DNA of 64,000 nt from Bhargavaea beijingensis (GTDB lineage Bacteria > Bacillota > Bacilli > Bacillales_A > Planococcaceae), in contig NZ_FNAR01000005.1 in assembly GCF_900101985.1 (NCBI RefSeq), positions 62,001 through 126,000 of the forward strand. Direction: 5' to 3'. The translations under genes were made by a program, and so were the position numbers. Under the pieces are notes generated by a model. The model did not search any database and was not told the origin of the DNA. It saw only the letters and a list, made by a program, of their open reading frames with translations. The stretch's first letter is position 1. Each line of letters opens with the position of its first letter. This document shows positions 15,021 to 23,411 of this stretch, in pieces.

Positions 15021-15608
15021 ATGTTTGAATTCACTGGATTAAGAGTTTTACATCAAGACATGATTAAAAAAGGTGAAGATAGAGTAGTATTCTCTTTTAA
15101 ATATAATGAAAAAGAATTCAGCTGTATATTTTTGTCAGATATAATTCCATATAGGTTGTACCTAACTACTTTAGGATCAAAACCAGAAGTATTCGAATTA
15201 GAAATAGAGAAGGGATATAAAGCGAGAGGTTATTTGGAGAATTATAAGAAATTGGTTGCCTATCTTGATTTGAAGTATGACCCTAATCACATATTTAAAC
15301 CGAAGGACTTTTTCAAAGCTTTAAATAATAAAATCCCAACTGCGTTTTCTAAAAGACCAACATATACGGAGGTTTTAATGAATGCAGGTAAAAGAAGAGA
15401 TATCGAAGAAGTAAACAAGATATATTTCTGTGGGTGGTATACAAATCCTGTTGGGAAAAAAGTAAGGCCTGAAAATCTTGAGAAAACAAAAAGTGCTTTT
15501 GGTGATAAAAAAGCGAAGTTATGTATTGAAAAAAACATCAGTTCACGTTGGACCGATGTAGCAGAAGATGAAGATTTGACTAAGTTGAATAGTGAGGATA
15601 AAGTGTAA
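15021..15608 (+). CDS. DUF6037-like protein of unknown function
   Basis: 195 residues, soluble, Lys-rich. The beginning (MFEFTGLRVLHQDMIKKGED) and a following beta-rich region with LYLTTLGSKPEVFELEI resemble the family I know as DUF6037, whose role is unknown. GAGGTGA precedes the ATG. AT-rich like the rest of the island and followed by its own terminator. It may be an orphan immunity or defence-associated gene given its position in a toxin island, but nothing in the sequence proves this. Confidence 0.65.
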   Translation: MFEFTGLRVLHQDMIKKGEDRVVFSFKYNEKEFSCIFLSDIIPYRLYLTTLGSKPEVFELEIEKGYKARGYLENYKKLVAYLDLKYDPNHIFKPKDFFKALNNKIPTAFSKRPTYTEVLMNAGKRRDIEEVNKIYFCGWYTNPVGKKVRPENLEKTKSAFGDKKAKLCIEKNISSRWTDVAEDEDLTKLNSEDKV

Positions 15609-15730
15609 GAAAATAACCTAAGTACAACACGTGGGAGCGGTGACTTGACTGGAGTTGTTTGTGGATTCAAACTAAGTACCTGATGTCCATTTGCACTAAT
15701 CTTAAAGGGCATGAAATTGAGACTTTAAAA

Positions 15731-15870
15731 ACTACCGGGCATCCAGGTAATCTGATATCACTTGGGTACCCGGTAGTTTTGTCGCAGTTTTTCAAACGGT
15801 AACCCCAAATGCTCACGAATGGTATGACCTTCATAATTCGTTCTGAACAGGCCTCTTTTTGCAGTTCACC
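15731..15870 (-). repeat. Duplicated 3' end of the monooxygenase gene with its terminator
   Basis: Positions 15731-15870 repeat 11762-11905: first the ACCGGGCATCC hairpin, then GGTAACCCCAAATGCTCACG and the following CTTCATAATTCGTTCTGAAC block that encodes the monooxygenase C-terminus on the minus strand. The copy ends after about 80 coding bases. It also provides the terminator for the DUF6037-like gene. Confidence 0.85.
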
Positions 15871-15877
15871 CAGAGAC

Positions 15878-15931
15878 GGAATAATAAACGCGCGGTGACC
15901 ACTCAACCTGGTCACCGCGTTTATTATTCCG
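15878..15931 (-). terminator. Long hairpin terminator overlapping the stop of the ThDP enzyme gene
   Basis: CGGAATAATAAACGCG and its complement form an imperfect stem of about 22 bp (one 2-base bulge) around ACTCAACCT. The stop codon lies inside the stem. Confidence 0.75.
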
Positions 15932-17543
15932 TTTCCGGGAAAAACACCTGCACCGTTTTGATATCAACGAGCGAGGGACCACCTGTATTAAGTGCTTCCT
16001 CCAACACCGATTCAAGCTCCTCATCATCCGATACAGGCCGGAATGCTTTCCAACCACACGCTTCCGCAAGCTTAACGAAGTCAGGATTGGTAAGGTCTGT
16101 CCAAATGTCTTTTGTCCCCATGACATCGATTTTATCTTTTTCCATCTGCAACGATTCATTGTTCATCACAACGACTGTGATATCTAGTCCGTACCGGATG
16201 GCGGTCATCAGATCCGCGAGCACCATCTGGAGTCCGCCGTCTCCGACAATCGCGACGACCTGTTTGTCCGGGTGGATCAGTTTGGCGGTCATGGCTGCAG
16301 GCAGGCCGAAGCCCATCGTCCGCCAGTAGCCGGAGAAGACGGTCGTCTGGTTGGTCTGCCGGAAGTTGCGGTTTGTCCACACCGTGTTGTCTCCTGTATC
16401 CAGCGCAAGGATGGCGTCGGGTGCTACGGTGCGGTCGAGCGCGCGGATGATCCGGGAAGGGCGGAAGGGGTATCCTTCTGAATTACCCTCATCTTCATTG
16501 TTCCGGGCCCATTTTTCTTTGACTTCCTGACACCGGGCCACCCAGTCGTCAGAACGTGAGAAGCCTTCAAGATGCTCATTCAATAAAGGAAGCACTTCTT
16601 CCGACTTGCCGGCGATTGCGAGTTCCACAGGAATGTTCTTTTCGATCTGGTTGAAGTGAAGATCGATCTGAATCACGCGTGCGTCGGTCGGGACGTGTCC
16701 CTCGGGCCACCAGGTGGTACCCGCGAGCAGGACCACATCCGCCTGCTTGAATAATTCAGAGGCATGCGGGTTGCCGCCTTCGCCGATTCCTTGCAGCAGG
16801 TTAGGGGTCGATTCCTCAAGCAGTCCTTTCCCGCCCAGGCTGACGAGGATGCCGGCTCCCCATAATTCCGCTAGTTTCCGCAATTCTTCTGCAGCTCCTG
16901 CAGCACCTGAACCCGCAAAAATCATCGGCCGTTTTGCAGATTTCATGATGGACGCCGCCTTTTTCAGGCTTTCCTTCGTAAAGACGGCGGTGCCTTGGAT
17001 GACTTCAGCCATTGGCCGTGGGCTTGCAGACGTCTTTTCCATGAACAGATCTTTCGGCACGGACAGATGGGTGACGTCCCGCTGTCTGAGCGCGGTCCCC
17101 ACTGCTTTTTCCAGAAGGTCGGCCGCGGCATCCGAGCTTGCGAGGTTCGCAGAATAGGCGGCGAAAGGCTTCACGAGATCCTGTTGGTTGATGAACTGCG
17201 GAGTTGCTGTTCCGTATTTGTCAGTGGGTGCCTGTCCGGTGAGGGCAAGAACAGGCGCGCGGTCCGCGTGGGCGTCGCCCAGGCCGTTCAGCAAGTTCGT
17301 GGCACCGGGTCCCATCGTCGCCGTGCAGACACCGAGCCCTCCAGTCAGCTTCGCTTCCGCGGAAGCCATGAAGGCCGCCGTCGACTCGTGTTTGCATGTG
17401 ATGAACTGGATCTTGTCCTGTTTGGCCAGTGCGTCGATGAACCCGATCGTGGCGTCGCCCACCACCCCGTAGATCCGTTTCACGCCATACATGGACAACT
17501 GTTCTAGCATCAATTCCGCAACCGTTCGTTCTGTTTGGGCCAA
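15924..17543 (-). CDS. ydaP: Pyruvate-oxidase-like ThDP-dependent enzyme (YdaP type)
   Basis: 539 residues, three-domain ThDP fold. The N-terminal PYR domain carries GVVGDATIGF and the catalytic Glu in CKHESTAAFMA. The central domain has FAGSGAAGAAEEL, and the C-terminal PP domain has the ThDP motif GDGGLQMV ending at VVVMNN. The best match is the pyruvate oxidase-like YdaP of B. subtilis, a sigma-B-controlled general stress protein. The start is TTG at 17543 with AGAGGAGG nine bases upstream; an ATG 10 codons earlier has no such site. A sigma-B-like promoter lies 54-79 bases upstream. Confidence 0.85.
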   Translation of the reverse strand: MAQTERTVAELMLEQLSMYGVKRIYGVVGDATIGFIDALAKQDKIQFITCKHESTAAFMASAEAKLTGGLGVCTATMGPGATNLLNGLGDAHADRAPVLALTGQAPTDKYGTATPQFINQQDLVKPFAAYSANLASSDAAADLLEKAVGTALRQRDVTHLSVPKDLFMEKTSASPRPMAEVIQGTAVFTKESLKKAASIMKSAKRPMIFAGSGAAGAAEELRKLAELWGAGILVSLGGKGLLEESTPNLLQGIGEGGNPHASELFKQADVVLLAGTTWWPEGHVPTDARVIQIDLHFNQIEKNIPVELAIAGKSEEVLPLLNEHLEGFSRSDDWVARCQEVKEKWARNNEDEGNSEGYPFRPSRIIRALDRTVAPDAILALDTGDNTVWTNRNFRQTNQTTVFSGYWRTMGFGLPAAMTAKLIHPDKQVVAIVGDGGLQMVLADLMTAIRYGLDITVVVMNNESLQMEKDKIDVMGTKDIWTDLTNPDFVKLAEACGWKAFRPVSDDEELESVLEEALNTGGPSLVDIKTVQVFFPETE

Positions 17544-17596
17544 CGGGGACAACCTCCTCTTAGTTTCCTGCATCGTGGTATCATGATTCCACTAAA

Positions 17597-17622
17597 TATC
17601 CCGGAGCAAACTTTTGTGAAAC
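17597..17622 (-). promoter_or_regulatory. Sigma-B-like promoter of ydaP-like gene
   Basis: On the minus strand GTTTCA, 14 bases, GGGATA, close to the sigma-B consensus GTTTAA-N12-15-GGGTAT. Confidence 0.65.
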
Positions 17623-17641
17623 GGTTGAATAGAAACGGTCG

Positions 17642-17690
17642 AAAAAAGAGGTTCCTTATCCAACCTTCTGAAGGATGGATAGGGAACCTC
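17642..17690 (-). terminator. Terminator after the 104-residue membrane protein gene
   Basis: GAGGTTCC and TATCC pair with GGATAGGGAACCTC; six T follow on the minus strand. Confidence 0.8.
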
Positions 17691-17740
17691 CCGTTGATTT
17701 AGACATGTGGATAGATTGAATCAAGTTCTTCGGGATGAAA

Positions 17741-18055
17741 TCACCCCATGATCAACTGAATCAATCCACCGACTGCTGCTATGGTCAGCAGCACCTTGCC
17801 GATCATGACATATTTCGCTCCGGCGAATCGAATGGCCAAGCCGATCAGGGCAATCAATCCCCAAACGAGCGAGATCAGTTGCTGCCCATCATAGTTTGTC
17901 GGTAAAGAGGTAAAGATCAACCAAGACAATAAAACCCCCAATAATCCATTGTAGATCAAGACGGGTGTTGGGGGATCGCTTTTCCGATAAAGCAAAAACT
18001 GACCGATCATTACAGCAACTATAAGCACACCAAATAAGATTCCTAAAAAAGCCAT
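17741..18055 (-). CDS. Small four-helix membrane protein, unknown function
   Basis: 104 residues with about four hydrophobic helices (residues 2-22, 32-50, 60-77, 83-103) and little else; no family is recognised. AAAGGAGA lies upstream of the ATG. A sigma-B-like promoter sits directly upstream, suggesting a general-stress membrane protein. It diverges from the osmC-like gene. Confidence 0.7.
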   Translation of the reverse strand: MAFLGILFGVLIVAVMIGQFLLYRKSDPPTPVLIYNGLLGVLLSWLIFTSLPTNYDGQQLISLVWGLIALIGLAIRFAGAKYVMIGKVLLTIAAVGGLIQLIMG

Positions 18056-18093
18056 ATGAAAGTTCTCCTTTGAAATAGAAGTTCTATACTAGG

Positions 18094-18119
18094 ATACCCG
18101 TCTATGACGGTGCATGAAC
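18094..18119 (-). promoter_or_regulatory. Sigma-B-like promoter of the small membrane protein gene
   Basis: Minus strand GTTCAT, 14 bases, GGGTAT: a perfect -10 and a four-of-six -35 match to sigma-B. Confidence 0.5.
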
Positions 18120-18196
18120 ATGCTACACTGTGTACAAGCAAAAATGCATGCCTCCAAAGGGCCACGCTATAACTTTCATATAAAAGGAGAATTCGT

Positions 18197-18658
18197 ATGA
18201 CACAACAACAGATGGCAGTGCTGCGCGTCAGCGGCAAAGCAGGCAAGGGTTTGGAAAATACGGTCAACGTCGGGGATCTTCCTGCGTTTTCTGTAGATGA
18301 GCCGCAGAGGCTTGGCGGCACGAATACGGGGCCGAACCCGCTTGAGTATTTCCTGGGTGCACTTTCAGCTTGCACATCGATCGTGGCGGCCTATGTTGCC
18401 AAGGAACAGGATTTTAAATATGAGGGTCTTCAGTACGACGCTTCCGGAACGCTGGATCCGCGCGGTTTCCGTGGAGTAGAAGGTGTTCAGACGTATTTCC
18501 GGACAGTGGACCTGAATGTAGTGGTTGAGACTGAGGAAAACGAGGAAGCTTTGGAGCGGCTGAAAGAAACGGTCGAGAAGAGGTGCCCTTTATACAATCT
18601 GCTGAAGGACGCCGGCGTTGAAGTGAACAGCCATTGGACGAAGGAAAAACGCGGCTGA
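18197..18658 (+). CDS. OsmC/Ohr-family peroxiredoxin-like protein
   Basis: 153 residues. The two catalytic cysteines expected for the family are present: C59 in LSACTS and C130 in EKRCPLYNLL, with NPLEYFLGAL before the first. OsmC proteins reduce organic hydroperoxides, usually in hyperosmotic or stationary-phase stress. AAAGGAG lies ahead of the ATG. It is divergent from a gene with a sigma-B-like promoter and surrounded by other stress genes. Confidence 0.85.
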   Translation: MTQQQMAVLRVSGKAGKGLENTVNVGDLPAFSVDEPQRLGGTNTGPNPLEYFLGALSACTSIVAAYVAKEQDFKYEGLQYDASGTLDPRGFRGVEGVQTYFRTVDLNVVVETEENEEALERLKETVEKRCPLYNLLKDAGVEVNSHWTKEKRG

Positions 18659-18769
18659 CAATAAAATGCAGGGTCTGCAGTATGGTTCGGGGAGCATGTG
18701 TCAAAATGTCTATGGATTCAGTAATGGCTTGCAAATAAGTGAGACAGCACCAACCTCAGGCCAGATCCA

Positions 18770-18816
18770 TAAAATTAGCAAATCGGAGAAAGAGGTTCAC
18801 TCCGGCTCCGATTTGC
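18770..18816. terminator. Terminator between osmC-like and channel-like genes
   Basis: GCAAATCGGAG and CTCCGATTTGC arms around a 17-base loop. Confidence 0.6.
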
Positions 18817-18825
18817 CTACAGTCA

Positions 18826-19188
18826 TTAGTTATTCGGTTTTTTCTTTGAGCGTTTCATCTCTTTATCATCAAATTTCAATACAGACTTCCCGATCATGGC
18901 CAGAGCACCAACCATTACACCTATCCCAACCACTAAGTAAATCATCGTAAACACTTTACTTATGGTCATCGAAGGAACAAGTCCTGTGCTGGCACTCGTC
19001 GGCATTAAGCTAATCACCGCAAAGTAAAAAGAATCCAGCCAAGACCATCCTTCAATTCCTCTATAAAATAATGTGCCTGACAAGAGGATAAGTGTGAGTG
19101 TCGTTACAAGAGATTTAAACACCGGATCCTTCATGTTTTTTAAGATCGCACCCAAAAGCCGCTTCATCGTTAATAGAAGTGAAATCAT
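18826..19188 (-). CDS. 2-TM ion-channel-like protein with altered selectivity filter
   Basis: 120 residues. Architecture is that of small two-helix potassium channels: TM1 at about 24-41, a pore-helix-like LDSFYFAVISL (51-61), then VPSMTISKVFTMIYLVVGIG leading TM2 (about 76-98) and a basic tail. Where the filter T-V-G-Y-G should follow the pore helix, the sequence reads M-P-T-S-A-S-T-G. It may therefore not select potassium, or may be a non-conducting relative. The start is the ATG at 19188 after GGGGGG; upstream in-frame codons lack a site. Confidence 0.7.
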   Translation of the reverse strand: MISLLLTMKRLLGAILKNMKDPVFKSLVTTLTLILLSGTLFYRGIEGWSWLDSFYFAVISLMPTSASTGLVPSMTISKVFTMIYLVVGIGVMVGALAMIGKSVLKFDDKEMKRSKKKPNN

Positions 19189-19472
19189 GTTTTCCCCCCA
19201 TAAATACTTGTTGAAAAATAATCCCAGTTTAGGTTGTTCGAATGATGTTTTGAGGTGGATTTTCTTTGTTTTGGAGTTGATCGGTTTACTGCCTCCAACC
19301 ATTATAAAGGAATTTTCCCCCGGACAAATAGTTCGGGGTTTCTTTAAGCAGAAAGTTCTTTGGCGAACCCTTTATCTATCATACTTGCAGAAGCAATCAG
19401 GCTGGAAAAGTCGTTCATTAATTGGTACGATTCGATAACAGGTTATTCGCAGTGAGAGGAATGGAGTCAGAC

Positions 19473-20435
19473 ATGAAAGAGAATTTTTGGCGCGATTTAC
19501 CGAGACCATTTTTTGTACTTGCCCCGATGGAAGATGTGACGGATGTGGTGTTCCGCCATGTCGTCGCCGAAGCCGGCAGGCCGGATGTGTTTTTTACAGA
19601 GTTCACGAACTCGGACAGCTACTGCCATCCTGAAGGCATCAACAGTGTCCGAGGTCGCCTGCTGTTCACCGAGGACGAGCAGCCGATGGTGGCGCATATT
19701 TGGGGGGACAAGCCCGACTATTTCCGCCAGATGAGCATCGGCATGGCGGAAATGGGATTCAGCGGTCTTGATATCAATATGGGCTGCCCGGTACCGAACG
19801 TGGCGACAAGAGGGAAAGGCAGCGGGCTGATTCTGCGACCGGATACTGCTGGGGAACTGATCCAGGCGGCCAAAGCGGGCGGGCTTCCCGTCAGTGTGAA
19901 AACCCGGCTCGGCTTTCATGAGGTCGATGAGTGGCAGGAATGGCTGGCGCATATTCTCGAGCAGGACATCGCGAACCTTTCGATCCACCTGCGGACGAGA
20001 AAGGAAATGAGCCAAGTCGATGCGCACTGGGAACTGATCCCCGAAATCAAGGAACTGCGTGACCGGGTGGCGCCGGACACCTTGCTGACAATCAACGGGG
20101 ACATTCCTGACCGCCAGAAGGGCCTTGAGCTCGCCGAGAAGTACGGCGTGGACGGCGTCATGATCGGCCGCGGCATCTTCAAGAATCCGTTTGCCTTCGA
20201 GAAAGAGCCGACAGAGCACAGCACGAAGGAATACCTGGACCTCCTGAGGCTGCATCTGGATCTGCACGATCAATATATCAAGGAAATACCACGTTCCGTC
20301 ACCGCGCTCCACCGATTCTTTAAAATCTACGTCAAAGGATTCCGCGGAGCGGGCGAACTGAGAAACCAGCTGATGCAGACGAAATCCACTGACGACGTGC
20401 GGGCATTGCTCGATCAGTTCAGCGTGGAAGCCTGA
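19473..20435 (+). CDS. tRNA-dihydrouridine synthase
   Basis: 320 residues of the Dus TIM-barrel family, which reduces specific uridines in tRNA with FMN and NADPH. Motifs are [11 protein letters not shown] (FMN binding), [10 protein letters not shown] with the catalytic Cys, VKTRLG, and [12 protein letters not shown] near the phosphate site. It is a second-type Dus rather than the classical DusB next to the folate genes. The ATG at 19473 has GGAG six bases upstream. A terminator follows. Confidence 0.9.
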   Translation: MKENFWRDLPRPFFVLAPMEDVTDVVFRHVVAEAGRPDVFFTEFTNSDSYCHPEGINSVRGRLLFTEDEQPMVAHIWGDKPDYFRQMSIGMAEMGFSGLDINMGCPVPNVATRGKGSGLILRPDTAGELIQAAKAGGLPVSVKTRLGFHEVDEWQEWLAHILEQDIANLSIHLRTRKEMSQVDAHWELIPEIKELRDRVAPDTLLTINGDIPDRQKGLELAEKYGVDGVMIGRGIFKNPFAFEKEPTEHSTKEYLDLLRLHLDLHDQYIKEIPRSVTALHRFFKIYVKGFRGAGELRNQLMQTKSTDDVRALLDQFSVEA

Positions 20436-20450
20436 TCGGATAAGCAGGAC

Positions 20451-20481
20451 AGAGCCTTTTCTGAACGGGAAGGCTCTTTTA
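20451..20481 (+). terminator. Terminator after dus
   Basis: AGAGCCTT and AAGGCTCT arms with a T run. Confidence 0.8.
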
Positions 20482-20511
20482 GTTTGAATAGGCGGCAAGG
20501 GGGAGAATGTG

Positions 20512-21198
20512 ATGAAACAATACGAAGTGATCGTGTTCGATGTGGATGACACGCTGATGGATTTCGACAAGTCGGAGCAGGCGGCATTCGGCAGTGTGTT
20601 CGGGAAATACGAAATGCCTGATGGCCTTAAACAATACAGGTCCAGCTACCGGACCATCAGTGAGGGCCTATGGCGTGACCTGGAAAACGGAAATCTGGGA
20701 CTCAATGAATTGGGTTCGGAACGGTTCAGGAGATTGTTTTTGGAACATGAATTGAATCTCGATGCAGTCGTCTTTAATCAGGACTATCTGGGGTTCCTTG
20801 GAGAACAGATGCATCTCATGCCAGGAGCCGATAAGGTCATCGAAGCCCTTTCCCACAAGCGCCTCGCGATCATCACCAACGGCTTCGAGGCAGTGCAGAC
20901 GTCCAGGATCCGGAATTCGCCGTTCAGCGATGCATTCGAGCAGGTCATCATCTCCGAAGCGACGGGATACCGGAAGCCGCAAAAAGAAATCTTCGAGTAT
21001 GCGTTCCAACAGCTGCAGGTTACGGATCCCTCGACTGTCCTCATGGTGGGCGACTCGCTCACATCCGACATCCAGGGCGGGCTGAACGCCGGGGTGGACA
21101 CATGCTGGTTTAATCCCTCCCGCAAGAAAAACCAAACACCGATTGAGCCCACATACGAAATCAGCCGGCTGGAAGAACTTTTGGAGATTGTCATCTGA
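20512..21198 (+). CDS. yjjG: YjjG-family HAD phosphatase (noncanonical pyrimidine nucleotidase)
   Basis: 228 residues. HAD motifs I (VFDVDDTLMDF), II (IITNGFEAVQ), III (KPQKEIF) and IV (MVGDSLTSDI) are all visible, with an alpha-helical cap between I and II. YjjG-type enzymes dephosphorylate (deoxy)nucleoside monophosphates, including damaged pyrimidines. The start is the ATG after GGGGGAGA. A short hairpin terminator follows the stop. Confidence 0.85.
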   Translation: MKQYEVIVFDVDDTLMDFDKSEQAAFGSVFGKYEMPDGLKQYRSSYRTISEGLWRDLENGNLGLNELGSERFRRLFLEHELNLDAVVFNQDYLGFLGEQMHLMPGADKVIEALSHKRLAIITNGFEAVQTSRIRNSPFSDAFEQVIISEATGYRKPQKEIFEYAFQQLQVTDPSTVLMVGDSLTSDIQGGLNAGVDTCWFNPSRKKNQTPIEPTYEISRLEELLEIVI

Positions 21199-21227
21199 GC
21201 GGATCCCATCATTGGGGTTCGCTTTTT
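21198..21227 (+). terminator. Terminator after yjjG-like gene
   Basis: AGCGGATCCC, six-base loop, GGGGTTCGCT, TTTTT. Confidence 0.7.
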
Positions 21228-21285
21228 GATTCAAGTGAATCTCAGACTGTGTGATAATTAAAAATATAGAAGGGGGGTGCCGGTT

Positions 21286-21672
21286 TTGGATAGCGTTTCG
21301 GAAACCGTCAAAACGGAGTCCATCCAATCTTTACAATCGACCATCCGCAAGATGGAAAAGGGATTGGCACAGATGGCGGGAAAAGGTACCAATACGACGC
21401 TGATCGAAAAACGCCTTCGTGCGGTGAGAGCCGGGCTGGCCGTGCTGGAAAGCGCTTGGAATCAGCAAGCACCTCCATATGGGCATGAGGCTCTGGCGGA
21501 AGCCCGTGATGTGCTCCGGGGCATGATGCCGTCCATCGAAAAGGCGTATGCTAATTCCACGGCCGGCAGCCCTCAGCGGACACTGCTTGAACGAAGGCTG
21601 ACATCCCTAAAACTCGCGATACAGGAACTGGACGATTTCTTAGAGGGGAGATGTCGCGCGAAAGTGAATTAG
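21286..21672 (+). CDS. Helical protein of unknown function with internal duplication
   Basis: 128 residues, all-helical, no recognised family. It contains two similar halves: TLIEKRLRAVRAGLAVLE (about 45-62) and TLLERRLTSLKLAIQELD (about 103-120), each preceded by a helix and a short Ser/Thr/Gly turn. The start is TTG at 21286, eight bases after a run of G that gives a strong site; GTG at 21277 lies within that site. Single gene. Confidence 0.65.
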   Translation: MDSVSETVKTESIQSLQSTIRKMEKGLAQMAGKGTNTTLIEKRLRAVRAGLAVLESAWNQQAPPYGHEALAEARDVLRGMMPSIEKAYANSTAGSPQRTLLERRLTSLKLAIQELDDFLEGRCRAKVN

Positions 21673-21803
21673 ACCTGCGCCTGGTCGTCGCGGGGAGCCT
21701 GTCAGAACGGTAATCGGGAACCGTCTGCTTGAATCGCTGCATTTTCGCTTAGCCTGACCCATCAACAATCTTCAGGCATACATTCTGCTGAGAGGGGATT
21801 CAT

Positions 21804-22376
21804 ATGGATACCAAACTATTGGAACTCACAACTAAAAGACTGTACCTGAGAGCCGCCAATCCCTCAGATGCGGAAGACATGCTCCGTTACCTGTCCGATC
21901 CCGAGGTGATGAAGCATACCGGCATGGAACCGTTCGAAACGACGGAAGATGTTCAGGATGAGATCAAGTGGTACCATTCGCTCGTAAAAGAAGACAGCGG
22001 CATCCGCTGGGGCATCACCCTCAAGGAAACCGGCAAGATGATCGGAAGCTGCGGGTTCCATAATCGGGAGCCCAAACATTTCAGGGCCGAGATCGGCTAC
22101 GAGCTCAGCCGGGAATATTGGGGGAAGGGAATCGCAAGCGAGGCCCTGCAGGCGGTGGTCCGCTACGGATTCAGCCATCTTGGACTGGAGCGGATCGAAG
22201 CACTTATTGAACCCGGAAACACGGCTTCCCTCCGGCTTGTCGAGAAAAACGGCTTCCTGAAAGAAGGGCTGCTGCGCCATTATGAATACGGCCGGGGCAG
22301 GTTTGATGACCTGTATATGTATTCGATTTTAAAAGAGGATCTTGCGTTCGTGGAGGAGGGAGTCTGTGATCACTGA
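21804..22376 (+). CDS. GNAT acetyltransferase (RimJ/RimL-like)
   Basis: 190 residues. GNAT features: TKRLYLRAANPSDAEDM at the start, a central E-I-G-Y-E-L strand, acetyl-CoA loop YWGKGIASEA, and the late IEPGNTASLRLVEKNGF typical of ribosomal-protein or amino-acid N-acetyltransferases of the RimJ/RimL group. GAGAGGGG precedes the ATG. The following gene starts inside its 3' end, so the two are translationally coupled. Confidence 0.85.
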   Translation: MDTKLLELTTKRLYLRAANPSDAEDMLRYLSDPEVMKHTGMEPFETTEDVQDEIKWYHSLVKEDSGIRWGITLKETGKMIGSCGFHNREPKHFRAEIGYELSREYWGKGIASEALQAVVRYGFSHLGLERIEALIEPGNTASLRLVEKNGFLKEGLLRHYEYGRGRFDDLYMYSILKEDLAFVEEGVCDH

Positions 22377-22776
22377 AATCCGTTTTGAAACGACCGAGAG
22401 CGGGCCGCTCCGGCCAAACGAGGAACGTGTCCATGACGTCCGGATCACACGGGACGGCCAGATTGTCCATGAGATCCTCTTGACGAATGAGGAGGCCGGG
22501 CGCGGTATGCGCCACACAAGGGATGAATACCAAATTGCCCCCGGCACAGCGGCGGCGTTCCTCGATTCCCTCACCGCCGATTTCGGGATCGGTGAGTGGC
22601 CAATGGATTTCGGTTCGCCGGTCCTGGAAGGACGGACGTACGAGATCGCGATCCGCCATGATGACGGGACCGTCCGGCGCTCTCGCGGCACAGTGGATCT
22701 GCCGCCGGACGGGGAGGCGCTCAGAAATGCCGTCATAGGGCTTGCAGCATTCAAACGGAAGCCATGGATTTTCTGA
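22366..22776 (+). CDS. Small conserved-looking protein of unknown function
   Basis: 136 residues, soluble and charged; I recognise no family. A GTG start follows GGAGGAGGGAG and overlaps the end of the GNAT gene by 11 bases. Its beta-rich composition (ITEIRFETTES, RTYEIAIRHDDG) suggests a small beta-sandwich. Operon position with the acetyltransferase is the only functional hint. Confidence 0.6.
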   Translation: MITEIRFETTESGPLRPNEERVHDVRITRDGQIVHEILLTNEEAGRGMRHTRDEYQIAPGTAAAFLDSLTADFGIGEWPMDFGSPVLEGRTYEIAIRHDDGTVRRSRGTVDLPPDGEALRNAVIGLAAFKRKPWIF

Positions 22777-22844
22777 TCCGGGGGTTTCCCGCCCGGCCGG
22801 CAACGGTATCGTACAAGTACCGACCAATCAGAGGAGGCATTTAT

Positions 22845-23162
22845 ATGGACCACCAAGCGCTCAAGGCGTTCCGGCAGTTCGACGAAAGTCGCTTCACGAA
22901 AGTGGATTTCATGAAAAATGAGCACAGCACGGCATTCACGCTGAACTTCCTTCCGGGCCAGACGATGAAGGCGCACAGCCATCCGGGCAAGGAATTGTAT
23001 CTCGTCGTCATCGAAGGCAGCGGTATGTTCACGGTGGACGGGGAGGAAGTCATGGCGACAAGAGGGGCCGTGCTTTTCTGCGGTGAACAGGAAATGATCG
23101 GATTTGAAAACAACGGCGCCAACCGGACGACCCTCTTCGGCACCCTGACAAAAATCGGCTAG
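22845..23162 (+). CDS. Cupin-domain protein
   Basis: 105 residues forming a single cupin. The metal-binding motif 1 is read as HSHPGKELYLVVIEGSG (His, His and Glu ligands), and the second motif appears as RGAVLFCGEQEM with a poor histidine match, so metal binding may be partial. The ATG follows AGAGGAGG with good spacing. Small sensor or isomerase-like cupins are common in Bacillales; no specific role can be given. Confidence 0.8.
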   Translation: MDHQALKAFRQFDESRFTKVDFMKNEHSTAFTLNFLPGQTMKAHSHPGKELYLVVIEGSGMFTVDGEEVMATRGAVLFCGEQEMIGFENNGANRTTLFGTLTKIG

Positions 23163-23168
23163 GCAGTG

Positions 23169-23202
23169 GACAGCCCTTATCCGGATTCGGATGGGGGCTG
23201 TC
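23169..23202 (+). terminator. Terminator-like hairpin after the cupin gene
   Basis: GACAGCCC and GGGCTGTC arms; weak T run. Confidence 0.6.
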
Positions 23203-23267
23203 TGTGTGTCATCCGGAGATCCGAAGGAATGCGGACCGATAGGATTGGGAGGTCGCCATTGACCCGG

Positions 23268-23411
23268 TTTCGTCATTCATTGGTCTGGTTTCGTCATTCG
23301 TCGGCCGGGTTTCGTCATTCGCGCCCCCGGTTTCGTCATTCGCCGCCATCCGGAGAACGAATGACGAAACTTTTTCGTCCAATGACGAAACTGAACGGCT
23401 GAATGACGAAA
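23268..23411. repeat. 21-bp periodic array D with inverted halves
   Basis: TTTCGTCATT starts at 23268, 23289, 23310 and 23331, then the reverse complement AATGACGAAA starts at 23360, 23381 and 23402. Spacing within each half is exactly 21 bases, and the two halves face each other. The TGACGA core is shared with arrays A and B. The stretch 23412-23611 holds no gene. Confidence 0.88.

Noticed and set aside
8268-15930. Prophage or integrative element
   Set aside because: No integrase, transposase, structural phage gene or tRNA attachment site is visible; homologous recombination via rlmCD fragments explains the island better.
3810-18160. Shared 15-mer AAAATGCATGCCTCC upstream of the cyd operon (about 3814) and of the osmC-like gene (about 18142)
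   Set aside because: A chance 15-base match is expected about once or more in 64 kb squared comparisons, and flanking similarity is weak; could be revisited with genome-wide data.
23268-23411. CRISPR array
   Set aside because: Words are 10 bases with 11-base spacers, include inverted copies, and no cas genes are near.
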